Shown one piece after another: positions 1-8,110 of a stretch of 45,108 nt of DNA. The notes below the pieces were generated by a model, which saw nothing but the letters and a program-made list of their open reading frames with translations, was not told the DNA's origin and searched no databases. Each line of letters opens with the position of its first letter. Position 1 is the first letter of the stretch. The stretch is taken from the NCBI GenBank assembly GCA_013289045.1, contig JABDAU010000025.1:1-45108 (forward strand), given 5' to 3'. The DNA is from Bacteroidota bacterium. GTDB lineage: Bacteria > Bacteroidota > Bacteroidia > Sphingobacteriales > Sphingobacteriaceae. The position numbers and the translations under genes are program-made.

Positions 1-96
1 CAGTAATTCGGGACGAACGATGCCGATTACGGAGAACCCGCAGCTAACCAGTACGCTTATTAATGTTATTATTTTAAAAAAAATGTATTTTTTCAT
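1..96 (-). CDS. Hypothetical membrane or lipoprotein, N-terminal fragment
   Basis: An ATG at 96-94 on the minus strand opens a reading frame that runs off the left edge of the window (32 codons visible). The peptide starts MKKYIFF and continues with a hydrophobic stretch ending VLVSCGFSVIGIVRPELL, so it is either a first transmembrane helix or a lipoprotein signal with a possible lipobox Cys at residue 19. The GIVRPELL ending loosely recalls small membrane proteins of the DUF4345 type, which is only a guess. Function cannot be assigned from this fragment. Confidence 0.55.
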   Translation of the reverse strand, partial: MKKYIFFKIITLISVLVSCGFSVIGIVRPELL

Positions 97-165
97 GACA
101 AAAATTTGGGGTTTTAAATGAAAGCAAATGTTCAAAAGCATTATAAAAGAAATTCATTATCCGCC

Positions 166-1173
166 TTAATGGTTTTCTTCAAGTTCTATCACAATTTTTC
201 CTATCGTATGCCCTTGTTCCAGCATGGAATGCGCCAGGAAGATGTTTTGTTCAGTAAGCCCTTTTAAGACTGTTTTTACCGGGGATTTCACTTTTTTAGC
301 CCCGACCAGTGAGATAACCTCTTCCAATATTTGACCATGGCTTTCTATTTTATGATCGAATGCGCTTTTTGAAAAAACGTATTCCAGATGGATCGATATT
401 GACTTACCCAGGAATTGCCACAGATCAACCCCTGTGTCTACCTCGATTATCGATAAGTGCCCGTAGGGACGAATAATTTGGGGTAACCAGGAGATAGACT
501 GCTTTAACCCGTTTACTGCATAAACAAAGTCGACACCTGAAATCCCATGCCGCTTCAGCTGCTCGGGTACATTCTGGCTATGATCAATGATTATGTCGGG
601 ATTAAACTGTTGCAGCCATTCTACAGATTCATCCCTCGAAGCGGTTGCAATCACCTGAACGTCGGTCCGTGCCTTTAAAAGCTGAACAGCCATTGTGCCA
701 ACACCGCCCGCTGCGCCCAGAACTAAAACATTTTTTACTCCTTCAGGCAGTTTATGATGATCGCGAAAAAGCGATTCCCAGGCAGTTATTGTGACAATAG
801 GTGCAGCTGCAACATGGTCAAAAGGCGCTGAAGGCGGAATTTTGGCTACCGAACGATAATCTACCGCCACGCTTTCTGCATAACACCCCTGCCTCGCAGA
901 ATCACCCACGCCATAAACACGGTCGCCAACCGAAAATCCTTTTACCTTTTCACCTAACTTTTGTATTACCCCGCCGAAATCATAGCCTAATATTCGATAC
1001 CCGTCTTTATTAGGATTTTGGGTCCGGCGAAAATAGGTATCACCCGGATTGACCGCAAAGGCCTTGACGGATACCAACACATCATTTTCGTTCAGGATGG
1101 GGTCTGGCACTTCTTCCAGCTTTATCTGAAAATTGTCCAACGTATTTTTTTGTCTATATACTAAGGCTTTCAT
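166..1173 (-). CDS. Medium-chain reductase, zinc-type alcohol dehydrogenase-like/quinone oxidoreductase
   Basis: This 335-residue protein has the two-domain plan of the medium-chain dehydrogenase/reductase superfamily. An N-terminal GroES-like domain (about 1-125, with the VNPGD segment near 42-46) is followed by a Rossmann domain with the nucleotide-binding motif GAAGGVG at 153-159. The Cys ligands of true zinc alcohol dehydrogenases are not evident, so it is probably an NADPH-dependent quinone or enone reductase of the cytosolic ZADH type. Its start lies 3 bases after the stop of the upstream reductase (1177-2145), so the two are almost certainly co-transcribed. Both would then be controlled from the palindromic region at 2176-2233. 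The physiological substrate is unknown; detoxification of reactive carbonyls or quinones is a reasonable inference. Confidence 0.85.
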   Translation of the reverse strand: MKALVYRQKNTLDNFQIKLEEVPDPILNENDVLVSVKAFAVNPGDTYFRRTQNPNKDGYRILGYDFGGVIQKLGEKVKGFSVGDRVYGVGDSARQGCYAESVAVDYRSVAKIPPSAPFDHVAAAPIVTITAWESLFRDHHKLPEGVKNVLVLGAAGGVGTMAVQLLKARTDVQVIATASRDESVEWLQQFNPDIIIDHSQNVPEQLKRHGISGVDFVYAVNGLKQSISWLPQIIRPYGHLSIIEVDTGVDLWQFLGKSISIHLEYVFSKSAFDHKIESHGQILEEVISLVGAKKVKSPVKTVLKGLTEQNIFLAHSMLEQGHTIGKIVIELEENH

Positions 1174-1176
1174 TTT

Positions 1177-2145
1177 TTAAGAATTAAATTGTAATAAAAC
1201 CTTACCGCCATCTATAGTGTGTTGTATCGCCTCTTTCACCTTCTCCGGCGGATATATTTTCGCAACCGGAACGTTTAATTTTCCCTGTTCAAGTAGTTGT
1301 ACCGATTTCAGTATGGCATTTTTTAACTTAGGGACGTAGTGGGGCAGGTACATAAAGAACCCGTGAATCTGTACCCTTCTGAAAATGAGGCCAATTTGGC
1401 TGACAATAATGGGTTCACGGCTCATCATGGCATAACACACCAAACGGCCTTCGTTACTAAGAATTTCGGCGATGGTATTTGTCGCTTTACCGCCAACCGC
1501 ATCAAGTCCCAGCTTTATTTCTGCATTATCGGTGGCTTTTTTCGCCTCGACAACGGTGTTTTCAGCCTCAACTAAAACAACGTCTGTACCCGCCTTCAAC
1601 GCGGCATCTACTGCCTCATTTCTCCTGACTATTCCCAGGGTTTTCAGGCCTTTTGATTTGGCGACTGCGATAATCGCATGGCTCACCGAAGCATTAGCAG
1701 CGTTGAGTACGATCCAGTCACCTGGATTTAACGAAACGAATTCTTCCAGCAGCAACACCGCTGTCGGTGGATTTATGGAAAGCATGGCCGCTTGCTGTAA
1801 ATCCACGTTCTGCGGCAGTACAACCAGCCCTGCAGCTTTGGCCACAACTTTTTCACTCCAGGCAAATGTGCCGAAGGGAATGGTCACAATGTCGCCTGGC
1901 TTAACAGTGGTAACAGCAGTACCAACCGAAACCACTCTGCCTACACCCTCTTGTCCAATTACTGAAGGTAATTTGGGCTGTACGGGGTAAGTGCCCCGCA
2001 TCAATAATAGATCACTTGGATTCACGGGGCTATACAAAACCTCAATAATAACTTCATCATTATTAATGGTATTGATGTCATTAATTTCTACGACGCCTAC
2101 ATTCTCTGTTGGCTGTCCGTATGCTTTTAACTGAATTGCTTTCAT
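1177..2145 (-). CDS. Medium-chain reductase, MECR/trans-2-enoyl-CoA reductase-like
   Basis: A 322-residue medium-chain reductase without zinc ligands. The N-terminal catalytic domain contains VNPSDLLLMRGTYP near 41-54. The cofactor domain carries NAANASVSHAI at 148-158, the variant of the glycine-rich loop typical of MECR-type enoyl reductases (NAANSxVG in the family), and VRRN at 173-176, which in that family contacts the NADPH phosphate. The family reduces 2-enoyl thioesters or related enones with NADPH. It is the first gene of a two-gene operon with 166-1173 and is divergent from the HxlR regulator at 2252. The start ATG at 2145 is followed by a typical MKAIQLKAYG beginning. Confidence 0.85.
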   Translation of the reverse strand: MKAIQLKAYGQPTENVGVVEINDINTINNDEVIIEVLYSPVNPSDLLLMRGTYPVQPKLPSVIGQEGVGRVVSVGTAVTTVKPGDIVTIPFGTFAWSEKVVAKAAGLVVLPQNVDLQQAAMLSINPPTAVLLLEEFVSLNPGDWIVLNAANASVSHAIIAVAKSKGLKTLGIVRRNEAVDAALKAGTDVVLVEAENTVVEAKKATDNAEIKLGLDAVGGKATNTIAEILSNEGRLVCYAMMSREPIIVSQIGLIFRRVQIHGFFMYLPHYVPKLKNAILKSVQLLEQGKLNVPVAKIYPPEKVKEAIQHTIDGGKVLLQFNS

Positions 2146-2175
2146 GGAATTAGTTTTCGAAATAAATTATTTTGT

Positions 2176-2210
2176 TACATTTGTACTTGCAAATTGCAAG
2201 TACAAATGTA
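2176..2210. promoter_or_regulatory. 35-bp palindromic operator containing -7 boxes on both strands
   Basis: A 35-base odd palindrome, perfect apart from its central base (2193), lies between the divergent reductase operon and the HxlR gene. Its core is TTGCAA-A-TTGCAA (2187-2199). Each arm ends in TACATTTG, an exact match to TAnnTTTG: 2176-2183 on the plus strand and 2210-2203 on the minus strand. Both divergent promoters therefore seem to be written into the operator arms, and a bound dimer would block both. That the HxlR protein at 2252 is the binder is inferred from position. Confidence 0.75.
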
Positions 2211-2216
2211 TAAAGT

Positions 2217-2233
2217 TATTGCAATTTGCAATA
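2217..2233. promoter_or_regulatory. Second, shorter HxlR-type operator
   Basis: A perfect 8+1+8 palindrome (TATTGCAA-T-TTGCAATA) shares the TTGCAA-N-TTGCAA core of the site at 2176-2210. Its centre (2225) is 32 bases from the first centre (2193), about three helical turns, so two dimers would lie on the same DNA face. For the minus-strand reductase promoter it covers a TTG spaced 18 bases upstream of the -7 box. Confidence 0.65.
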
Positions 2234-2251
2234 GCTATTTTTTTATTTTTT

Positions 2252-2671
2252 ATGAAGACAATAAACAGCAGGTCGGATTGTCCGATTGGTTATACCCTGG
2301 ATATATTTGGCGACAAGTGGACAATGTTGATTATCAGGGACTTGCTTTTGTATGGCAAAGATTCCTTTAGTGAGTTCTTATGTTCGGATGAAAAAATTGC
2401 AACAAATATTTTAACTGACAGGCTCAACGTGCTGCTGCGGGATGGTTTCGTTACCAAGCACACTGCACCAACAAACAAATCCAAATTCTTGTATCGCCCT
2501 ACTGAAAAAGCGATTGAATTGATCCCTGTACTGATGGAGATCACGCTTTGGGCTGAAAAATACAATCCGGCCGGCGCGCCGGCGGACATAGTAGAACCGC
2601 TAAAAAAGAACAGGAATAAAGCGTTGCTGGACCTGAAGAAAAAGGCGGAAGAGAGGTTCAGGGCTGAATAA
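2252..2671 (+). CDS. HxlR-family winged-helix transcriptional regulator
   Basis: A 139-residue protein starting MKTINSRSDCPIGYTLDIFG. HxlR/MarR-like features are an N-terminal Cys (residue 9) followed by a winged-helix domain: DKWTMLIIRDLL is the typical first recognition-fold segment, then NILTDRLNVLLRDGFV and the wing YRPTEKAIEL. The open frame extends upstream to 2144, but that extension is hydrophobic, covers both palindromic operators and is not HxlR-like, so ATG 2252 is preferred. The conserved Cys suggests redox or electrophile sensing, as known for YodB/HypR members; this fits the neighbouring divergent reductases (inference). It probably represses itself and the reductase operon through 2176-2233. 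Confidence 0.88.
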   Translation: MKTINSRSDCPIGYTLDIFGDKWTMLIIRDLLLYGKDSFSEFLCSDEKIATNILTDRLNVLLRDGFVTKHTAPTNKSKFLYRPTEKAIELIPVLMEITLWAEKYNPAGAPADIVEPLKKNRNKALLDLKKKAEERFRAE

Positions 2672-2889
2672 ACATGAACAAGTCGTTTAAAGCCCGTTGC
2701 ATAGGCTAAATACCAAATTGATGTAAGCACAGAGAATAAACTAAAAAATGGAGAGAAATAGGTAGAGCGAGAAGGCCGGAAATCAAATTTAAAATCCGAT
2801 ATAGAAATATCAGCTATGTGTTTGGCACTCTTTTTATAAAAAACCCTCAGAAATAAACCTGAAGGCCTTCTATAAACATTCTCAACAAT

Positions 2890-2919
2890 TTTTCACACTA
2901 TTATAATACAGCGTGAAAA
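2890..2919 (-). terminator. Possible terminator after tRNA-Ser
   Basis: A 10-bp stem with one G-U pair (arms 2890-2899 and 2910-2919, AT-rich 10-base loop) lies directly 3' of the tRNA on its strand. No long T run follows, so this is a weak call. Confidence 0.4.
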
Positions 2920-2927
2920 CTTCTTGC

Positions 2928-3014
2928 GGAGAGGGAGGGATTCGAACCCTCGATACACTTTTGGCGTATACACACTTTCCAGGCGTGCTCTTTCGACCAC
3001 TCAGACACCTCTCC
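2928..3014 (-). tRNA. tRNA-Ser (anticodon GGA)
   Basis: The reverse complement folds as a type II tRNA. The acceptor arm is GGAGAGG pairing with CCTCTCC, the anticodon loop contains CTGGAAA giving anticodon GGA, there is a long variable arm as expected for serine tRNAs, and the T-loop is GGTTCGAATCC. The length is 87 bases and CCA is not encoded. It reads UCC and UCU serine codons by wobble. Confidence 0.95.
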
Positions 3015-3178
3015 TGTTTCCCTTAAAGAAGGCTGTTAGCCAGGCCTTTTTCAAAGAGTTTGCAAAAGTATAATAAATATCTTTATAAACTGTGCTCATG
3101 TAACAATCAATACTAAAAACTCGCGGAAAATAAACAATCAGCCGTTTTTGCGTTTATATACTAAGTAATTCGCTTAGT

Positions 3179-5668
3179 GTGCAAAAGACCGGGTTTAGAA
3201 ATTCTGTAAAAGGAAAGATCATTATCGCTTCTGTATTGGCGTGCGCTGCGCTTTTTACCGCCTGGCAAACAAGCAAAAACGCCTTTATGGTAGTGCTTAA
3301 TTCGTTCCAAAATGTGTCTGCACCAAACGAAAAACTGCGCCAGGTGGATGAGTTGAGCTACATGGTAATGCAGCTGGACCAGGAACAAAAGGCCAGCATC
3401 CTCGACCATCATTATAAAAGCGCCGCGCATGCCGCCGAAACAAAACACATCAGCACAAAGATAGACACCATTACCCATCTGTATGCCAATGCACCTAAGC
3501 AGGTAAAACGACTTAAAACCCTTAAAAACCTGCTGCTTGAGCGCGACCGCTTGTACACTGATTACGCCGATGTGCGCGAAGGCCTTATCAATAATACCGC
3601 GTTTACGACGCAACTTGCCGAGCTGAATGACATTGTAAATAAAAGCGCTGCTCAAACGGACAGCATGGTTACTTCTACCGAACGAAAAATATCCACAACG
3701 GTAACCCCTGCTTCTCCCAGGAAACGTGTCAGCTTTTTAAAGAAATTATTCGGCAGCAGGGATACGGATACCACTAAAAATTATAAGGTAGTTGAGGAAG
3801 TACATGTTCAGCAGGATACGCTCACCAGCGGGTTAAAAGACAGCCTGATACAAGGCGTGGGCCGCACCATGCAAAACATGGCCAAAACACAACAGGTAAA
3901 AAGCCAGGCTTTTGTCCGCCGGGAGGCGTTGCTGGGGAGGGCCAATGCAAATGTTACCCGGCAAATGCTGGCATTGCTTAAAAAGGTAGAAATAGATGCT
4001 ATCTCGCAGGCCACAGGTGACGATGCTAATGCAAAAAATGCCGTAAAAAGCGGTATAGAACGCATCAGCCTGATCATGATCTTGTTTGCCATACTGACAG
4101 CTTTGCTCGTTTATTTTATCCTGCGGGATATTTCGCGCATCAACAAATACCGGCGTGAACTGGAGGCGGCAAAGGACGAGGCCGAACATTACGCATTGGC
4201 CAAACACCGCTTTCTCTCCAACATGAGCCACGAACTGCGTACGCCGCTGCAATCTATACTCGGCTTTACCGAGATCATTCGCGATGATCCTAAACCGCAG
4301 AAGAAGGATATCGAAACCATTTATCGCTCGGCAAATCACCTGCTGCAGATCGTAAACGAGGTGCTGGATTATAACCGTATTATTTCAGGTAAGTTCACTT
4401 TTATAAATGAAACTTTCACGTTGTCGCAATTATTGGACGATGTATTGGCTGTTATGGGGCCGCAGGCGGAGCAGAAAGGATTGGAATTGATCAGTGCATT
4501 TGAGACGGAAGAAGATGCCGTAGAACTAAGCGGCGATGCCTTCAGATTGAAACAGGTGCTCTACAACCTCATTGGTAATGCCATTAAATTTACGGATGAA
4601 GGTTCGGTAACGCTTAAGGCCGGTGTGCAGAATTTCAGAAAGTATGTTACCTGCAGTTTCGAGGTGGCTGATACCGGCGTAGGGCTTTCTGAAAACGAGA
4701 TCAGCCATATTTTTAACGAGTTTGAACAGGCAGGCAATGAAAAACGCGTGCGTTCGGGTACGGGGCTGGGGCTTGCCATTACTAAGGCTTTAATTGAATC
4801 GCAGGGTGGAAAGATCGTTGTGAAAAGCGAGCCGGGACAAGGCAGCACCTTTACTTTCGATCTTAAATTTAAAAAAGCTGTAAAGGCTGTTGCACAAACA
4901 CCGGAAACAGATATTGTATTACCGGTAACGGCATCGGGCAAGGTATGGGTGATAGATGACGATGCTTTTATACTGGAGTTTTGTTCCAGGATATTCTACC
5001 AGTATAAGATAGGTTACCGCTGTTTTAGCTCTCCTTCAGCTATGCTGGATGCGGATTGGGATAACGAGGTAACTACACTGCTGATAGACATGCGCATGCC
5101 CGAAATGGATGGCGCCGAGCTTTGCCGACTGATGCGTAAAAAAGCCCCGGCCGGTACGCGCATCTACGCACTCACCGCCCAGGTAATGCAGGACGAGATC
5201 AGCTCTATAACCGAATACGGCTTTGATGGGTTATTAATGAAGCCTTTCAGCGGAAGTGAGCTGGTGAACATAGCTGGCGGCAGCGAACAGCCGCAGAAAG
5301 CGGCTGCCATCAATCCACTGCTTGATATGGAGGCGCTTGATAAAATGACCTTCGGCAATGCAGGGCAAACCGGGCAGATCTTGCTGCATTTTGCTGAGGA
5401 TACGCTAAAGGACATCAGCCTGTTAAAGCCGGCCATCCGCAAAAAGAAGATGGATGATATTTTACTGCTTACCCACCGTATAGCGGGCCGTACGGCACAA
5501 ATTGGCGCTGGTGAACTCTCCAAAAATTTCCGTTTGGCCGAGTTGCACCTGCGAAAATCCGGCGAACTTTCCGGCGAATGGATAGAGAAAATAAATCCGC
5601 AAATAGCAGAATTACAGGAGTTTGCCGTATCGGTAAAGGAAATGGCGGAGAATGAAACTGAGGCTTAA
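3179..5668 (+). CDS. Hybrid sensor histidine kinase with receiver and HPt domains
   Basis: An 829-residue inner-membrane sensor. TM1 is about residues 11-28, followed by a long extracytoplasmic, mostly helical sensor region (about 29-295), then TM2 (about 296-316) and a short coiled linker. The kinase core has MSHELRTP with phospho-acceptor His351, the N-box NLIGNAIKFT, and ATP-binding boxes DTGVGL and GTGLGL. A receiver domain follows with Asp637 in LLIDMRMP, and the C-terminal HPt domain has His766 in THRIAGR. All residues for an internal His-Asp-His relay are present. The start is GTG at 3179; the frame is open upstream to 3134 but has no ATG. It converges with the NtrC-type regulator at 6131-7459, a possible final phosphate acceptor (inference). 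The sensor region matches no fold I recognise. Confidence 0.92.
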   Translation: MQKTGFRNSVKGKIIIASVLACAALFTAWQTSKNAFMVVLNSFQNVSAPNEKLRQVDELSYMVMQLDQEQKASILDHHYKSAAHAAETKHISTKIDTITHLYANAPKQVKRLKTLKNLLLERDRLYTDYADVREGLINNTAFTTQLAELNDIVNKSAAQTDSMVTSTERKISTTVTPASPRKRVSFLKKLFGSRDTDTTKNYKVVEEVHVQQDTLTSGLKDSLIQGVGRTMQNMAKTQQVKSQAFVRREALLGRANANVTRQMLALLKKVEIDAISQATGDDANAKNAVKSGIERISLIMILFAILTALLVYFILRDISRINKYRRELEAAKDEAEHYALAKHRFLSNMSHELRTPLQSILGFTEIIRDDPKPQKKDIETIYRSANHLLQIVNEVLDYNRIISGKFTFINETFTLSQLLDDVLAVMGPQAEQKGLELISAFETEEDAVELSGDAFRLKQVLYNLIGNAIKFTDEGSVTLKAGVQNFRKYVTCSFEVADTGVGLSENEISHIFNEFEQAGNEKRVRSGTGLGLAITKALIESQGGKIVVKSEPGQGSTFTFDLKFKKAVKAVAQTPETDIVLPVTASGKVWVIDDDAFILEFCSRIFYQYKIGYRCFSSPSAMLDADWDNEVTTLLIDMRMPEMDGAELCRLMRKKAPAGTRIYALTAQVMQDEISSITEYGFDGLLMKPFSGSELVNIAGGSEQPQKAAAINPLLDMEALDKMTFGNAGQTGQILLHFAEDTLKDISLLKPAIRKKKMDDILLLTHRIAGRTAQIGAGELSKNFRLAELHLRKSGELSGEWIEKINPQIAELQEFAVSVKEMAENETEA

Positions 5669-5743
5669 TCAGTCAGTTTAGGCATAAATTACTATAAACT
5701 TCCCATAAATTGCTCTTTTACACGTGTTTTTTGGTCAAAAAGT

Positions 5744-5886
5744 GTAGCTTTTTGTTTGTGCCATTTTTCATGATTCGCTTATTTCTTGCTCCTGTATATC
5801 AGCAACTTGAGTTTTTAAATGCTGTAGCAAAGTGTAGCATTCCGTAGCGTCTTTCTGTGTGTTTTGTAGCATTTTGTAGCAGTAGC
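5744..5886. repeat. Cluster of GTAGC repeats with near-helical spacing
   Basis: GTAGC occurs at 5744, 5824, 5834, 5844, 5866, 5876 and 5882. Spacings within the main cluster are 10, 10, 22 and 10 bases, so most copies would face the same side of the helix. The cluster lies downstream of the hybrid kinase and ends next to the MITE-like element at 5892. No protein or RNA role can be read from it. Confidence 0.45.
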
Positions 5887-5891
5887 CATTA

Positions 5892-6064
5892 GCCCAATGT
5901 CATTAAGTTAAGGAAAAATGAGCTTGCCCTCCTTGTGCGAAGCAAAGGGAGGGCCGACAAGCGGCTTAGCGAAGTCGGGGTGGGTAAACGGAGCGCGATA
6001 GGTTGGAAAGTGACATTTCAGCCATTTTTGTTAACATAAAGTCCTTAACTTAATGACATTGGGC
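5892..6064. mobile_element. MITE-like element with 23-bp terminal inverted repeats
   Basis: The left end (5892-5914, beginning GCCCAATGTCATTAAG) and right end (6042-6064) are perfect 23-base inverted repeats enclosing 127 bases with no coding capacity. The interior starts with a CCCTCC/GGGAGG hairpin (about 5927-5953). No clear target-site duplication is visible. It lies in the convergent spacer between the kinase and regulator genes. It looks non-autonomous; the transposase is not in the window. Confidence 0.7.
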
Positions 6065-6130
6065 CTTAGCTACTGCGCTACACATTCCTGCAGGCAGGCG
6101 GGGTTCTCTGTGGTTAAAAACAGGCGATGT

Positions 6131-7459
6131 CTATTTATCCAACCCGTAACGCTCTATTTTCATATACAGCGTTTTTCTGTCGATATTAAGCAGTTTGGCT
6201 GCTTTTGATTTATTGTTCTTTACCTGCAAAAGGGTTTTCTGTATCAGGCTTTTTTCGTTGATCTCGTTTTGCGCTTTCAGGTCCGAGTCGTTGTTCACCA
6301 GGTCGTTTTCTACCGCGAAAACCATTTCCTCAGGCAGCGTTTCTTTGCCGGCGGTATCATCGGTGCTTAGCAGCACCATGCGTTTTATCACGTTCTTCAG
6401 CTCGCGCAGGTTGCCGGGCCAGTCGTAGCGGTTAAGCACCTGTTTGGCGCTGGCTGAAATATTTTTTACACGCCTGCCCAGTTCGGCATTGGCCTGCCCG
6501 ATAAAATGATTGATAAAGATCTCGATATCATCGCCCAGCATCCGCAAAGGCGAAAGCTGGATCTTAAACTCGTTGATACGGTGGTAAAGGTCCTGCCTGA
6601 AACCGCCGGAGCTTACGCTGTTCACCAGGTCGTCATTGGTTGCAGTTACCAGGCGCACATTTACTTTTGTCTGTTTATTACTGCCAACGGGCTGTATCAC
6701 CTTTTCCTGCAGGGCGCGCAGCAGCTTTACCTGTACATCATAGTTCAAATTTCCAACCTCATCCAAAAACAAAGTACCGCCTTCGGCATATTCAAACACC
6801 CCTTTTTTATCGCCAATGGCGCCTGTAAAAGCCCCTTTTACATGACCGAACAGCTCACTCGCGGCAAGCTCTTTTGACAGCGCGCCGCAATCTATCGCCA
6901 CAAAAGGCTTATCGGCACGTTTGCTTTGCTGATGTATGGTGCGCGCAACGTATTCCTTACCGGTACCGCTTTCGCCCTGCACCAGCACCGACATATCGGT
7001 TGGCGCAACAATATCGATATAGGAATGTAGCTTTTCCGAATAAGGGCTGTTGCCCTTTATGTATTGCTGAGGCGTGTTAACGATCTTCTTGCCATCTTTT
7101 TTAGTGCCCAATGCCGTATCGATAAGCATATTCAGCTCATCCGGGTTTACGGGTTTAGTGATGTAATCGAATGCGCCTAAACGGATAGCTTTTACGGCGG
7201 TGCGCACATCGTTAAAGCTGGTCATGATGATAACCGGGAAGGTATGGCCTGCTTCATTGAGCCAGTCGAGCAGGTCGAGCGCCGTACCATCGGGCAAACG
7301 GTAATCGAGCAGTAAAAGATCGGTATGATTTTGGGCGACAAGCTGGCGGGCTTTTTTGATGTTTTCGGCAGAAATTATCTCATGGTTATGCTTTTGCAGG
7401 AACACCTTCAGCATATGAGAGAAAGTCAGATCGTCTTCAATCAGCAGTATTTTAGCCAT
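6131..7459 (-). CDS. Sigma-54-dependent NtrC-family response regulator
   Basis: The 442-residue protein has three domains. The receiver (1-120) has acidic pocket residues near 9-10 and Asp52 in LLDYRLP. The AAA+ domain has Walker A GESGTGKE (162-169) and GAFTGA (209-214), the loop that contacts sigma-54. The C-terminal Fis-type helix-turn-helix ends NNKSKAAKLLNIDRKTLYMK. The intact GAFTGA motif means it should activate sigma-54 promoters. No kinase is co-directional; the nearest is the convergent hybrid kinase at 3179-5668, and the large NtrY-like kinase at 40224 also lacks an adjacent partner. A TACCTTTG box on the minus strand at 7489-7482 sits 23 bases before the start codon. Confidence 0.93.
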   Translation of the reverse strand: MAKILLIEDDLTFSHMLKVFLQKHNHEIISAENIKKARQLVAQNHTDLLLLDYRLPDGTALDLLDWLNEAGHTFPVIIMTSFNDVRTAVKAIRLGAFDYITKPVNPDELNMLIDTALGTKKDGKKIVNTPQQYIKGNSPYSEKLHSYIDIVAPTDMSVLVQGESGTGKEYVARTIHQQSKRADKPFVAIDCGALSKELAASELFGHVKGAFTGAIGDKKGVFEYAEGGTLFLDEVGNLNYDVQVKLLRALQEKVIQPVGSNKQTKVNVRLVTATNDDLVNSVSSGGFRQDLYHRINEFKIQLSPLRMLGDDIEIFINHFIGQANAELGRRVKNISASAKQVLNRYDWPGNLRELKNVIKRMVLLSTDDTAGKETLPEEMVFAVENDLVNNDSDLKAQNEINEKSLIQKTLLQVKNNKSKAAKLLNIDRKTLYMKIERYGLDK

Positions 7460-7481
7460 AGAGAGCCGGGGGTACTAATGG

Positions 7482-7489
7482 CAAAGGTA
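7482..7489 (-). promoter_or_regulatory. -7 box TACCTTTG for the NtrC-type regulator
   Basis: Read on the minus strand this matches TAnnTTTG exactly and would give a leader of roughly 15 bases before the start codon at 7459. No convincing -33 TTG element was found at the usual spacing. Confidence 0.5.
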
Positions 7490-7682
7490 ACAAGCAAAAA
7501 GCTAAATGTTTTTAAAAAACCGCTTTTTTGACAATCAAAAGGGCATTGGGCCTAAAAAAACAACTGCCGGACAGCAGTTCAGGGTTAATAAACTGTGCCC
7601 GGCAGAGTGAACGTGAATTAAACTTGAGAAAGAAAGGTCATGGCCGGCCGCCGGGTTATAGCAGCCGGATCATAAGATATCT

Positions 7683-7841
7683 TTATTTTTGAAGCCTTAC
7701 AGGTGGCTTTTTAGTTGTTGTATCTTTTTTAGTCTTCTCTTTTTTCTTAGTGGTATCAGTTTGCATTTTTGGAGTTGCTGCCATAACTATACCGCCTAAT
7801 GTGAATGCTGAAAGCATTATTGTTGCAATTAACTTTTTCAT
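7683..7841 (-). CDS. Small secreted Lys/Thr-rich protein (52 aa)
   Basis: A 52-codon frame starts with ATG at 7841. It has a clear signal peptide (MKKLIATIMLSAFTLGG, then a cleavage candidate after VMA-A near residue 21) followed by a short, highly basic mature part: MQTDTTKKKEKTKKDTTTKK, then PPVRLQK. The mature region has the same plan as the protein at 31141-31326 (signal peptide, QTDT, alternating Lys and Thr), so the two look like members of one family of tiny exported proteins. It is unlikely to be chance: signal peptide, low-complexity basic tail and paralogue all agree. Function is unknown; binding to an anionic surface or nucleic acid is possible. Confidence 0.72.
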   Translation of the reverse strand: MKKLIATIMLSAFTLGGIVMAATPKMQTDTTKKKEKTKKDTTTKKPPVRLQK

Positions 7842-8110
7842 AATCTATTTATTAATTTATTTTTAATATGATTTGATAAGCTATGCAACAGAATGATGCC
7901 AGCTGTGCCATAAAATGTTAAATTGCAGTAAATCAGCTATTTAATTTTTTAAGGCAATTTGAAAAGTGTTGAATTATTCTACAGGTTGTTGAATTGTTCA
8001 ACAATAGATGTTATATATATTCCCTCCCATGGGGAGGGGTGTGGTTGGTTGTGAGTAGGCAGGGAGGGGTTTATGCACAATGCATGGCGACTAAACCCTC
8101 CCCATGGGCT

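Noticed and set aside
1472..1990. 172-residue plus-strand frame
   Set aside because: Exactly antisense to the MECR-like reductase, with Ser/Thr/Ala-rich low-information sequence and no motif; a shadow of the real gene.
2144..2251. 36-residue N-terminal extension of the HxlR gene
   Set aside because: It would read through both palindromic operators and the -7 box; HxlR proteins start near the Cys-containing segment given by ATG 2252.
2290..2730. 146-residue minus-strand frame
   Set aside because: Covers the HxlR gene on the other strand; no recognisable domain.
5744..5886. Possible CRISPR-like array from the GTAGC words
   Set aside because: The repeated word is only 5 bases, spacers are 1-17 bases, and no cas gene is present.
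7564..7605. CTGCCGG...CCGGCAG hairpin downstream of the small secreted protein gene as a terminator
   Set aside because: The loop is long (28 bases), it lies about 80 bases beyond the stop, and no T run follows.
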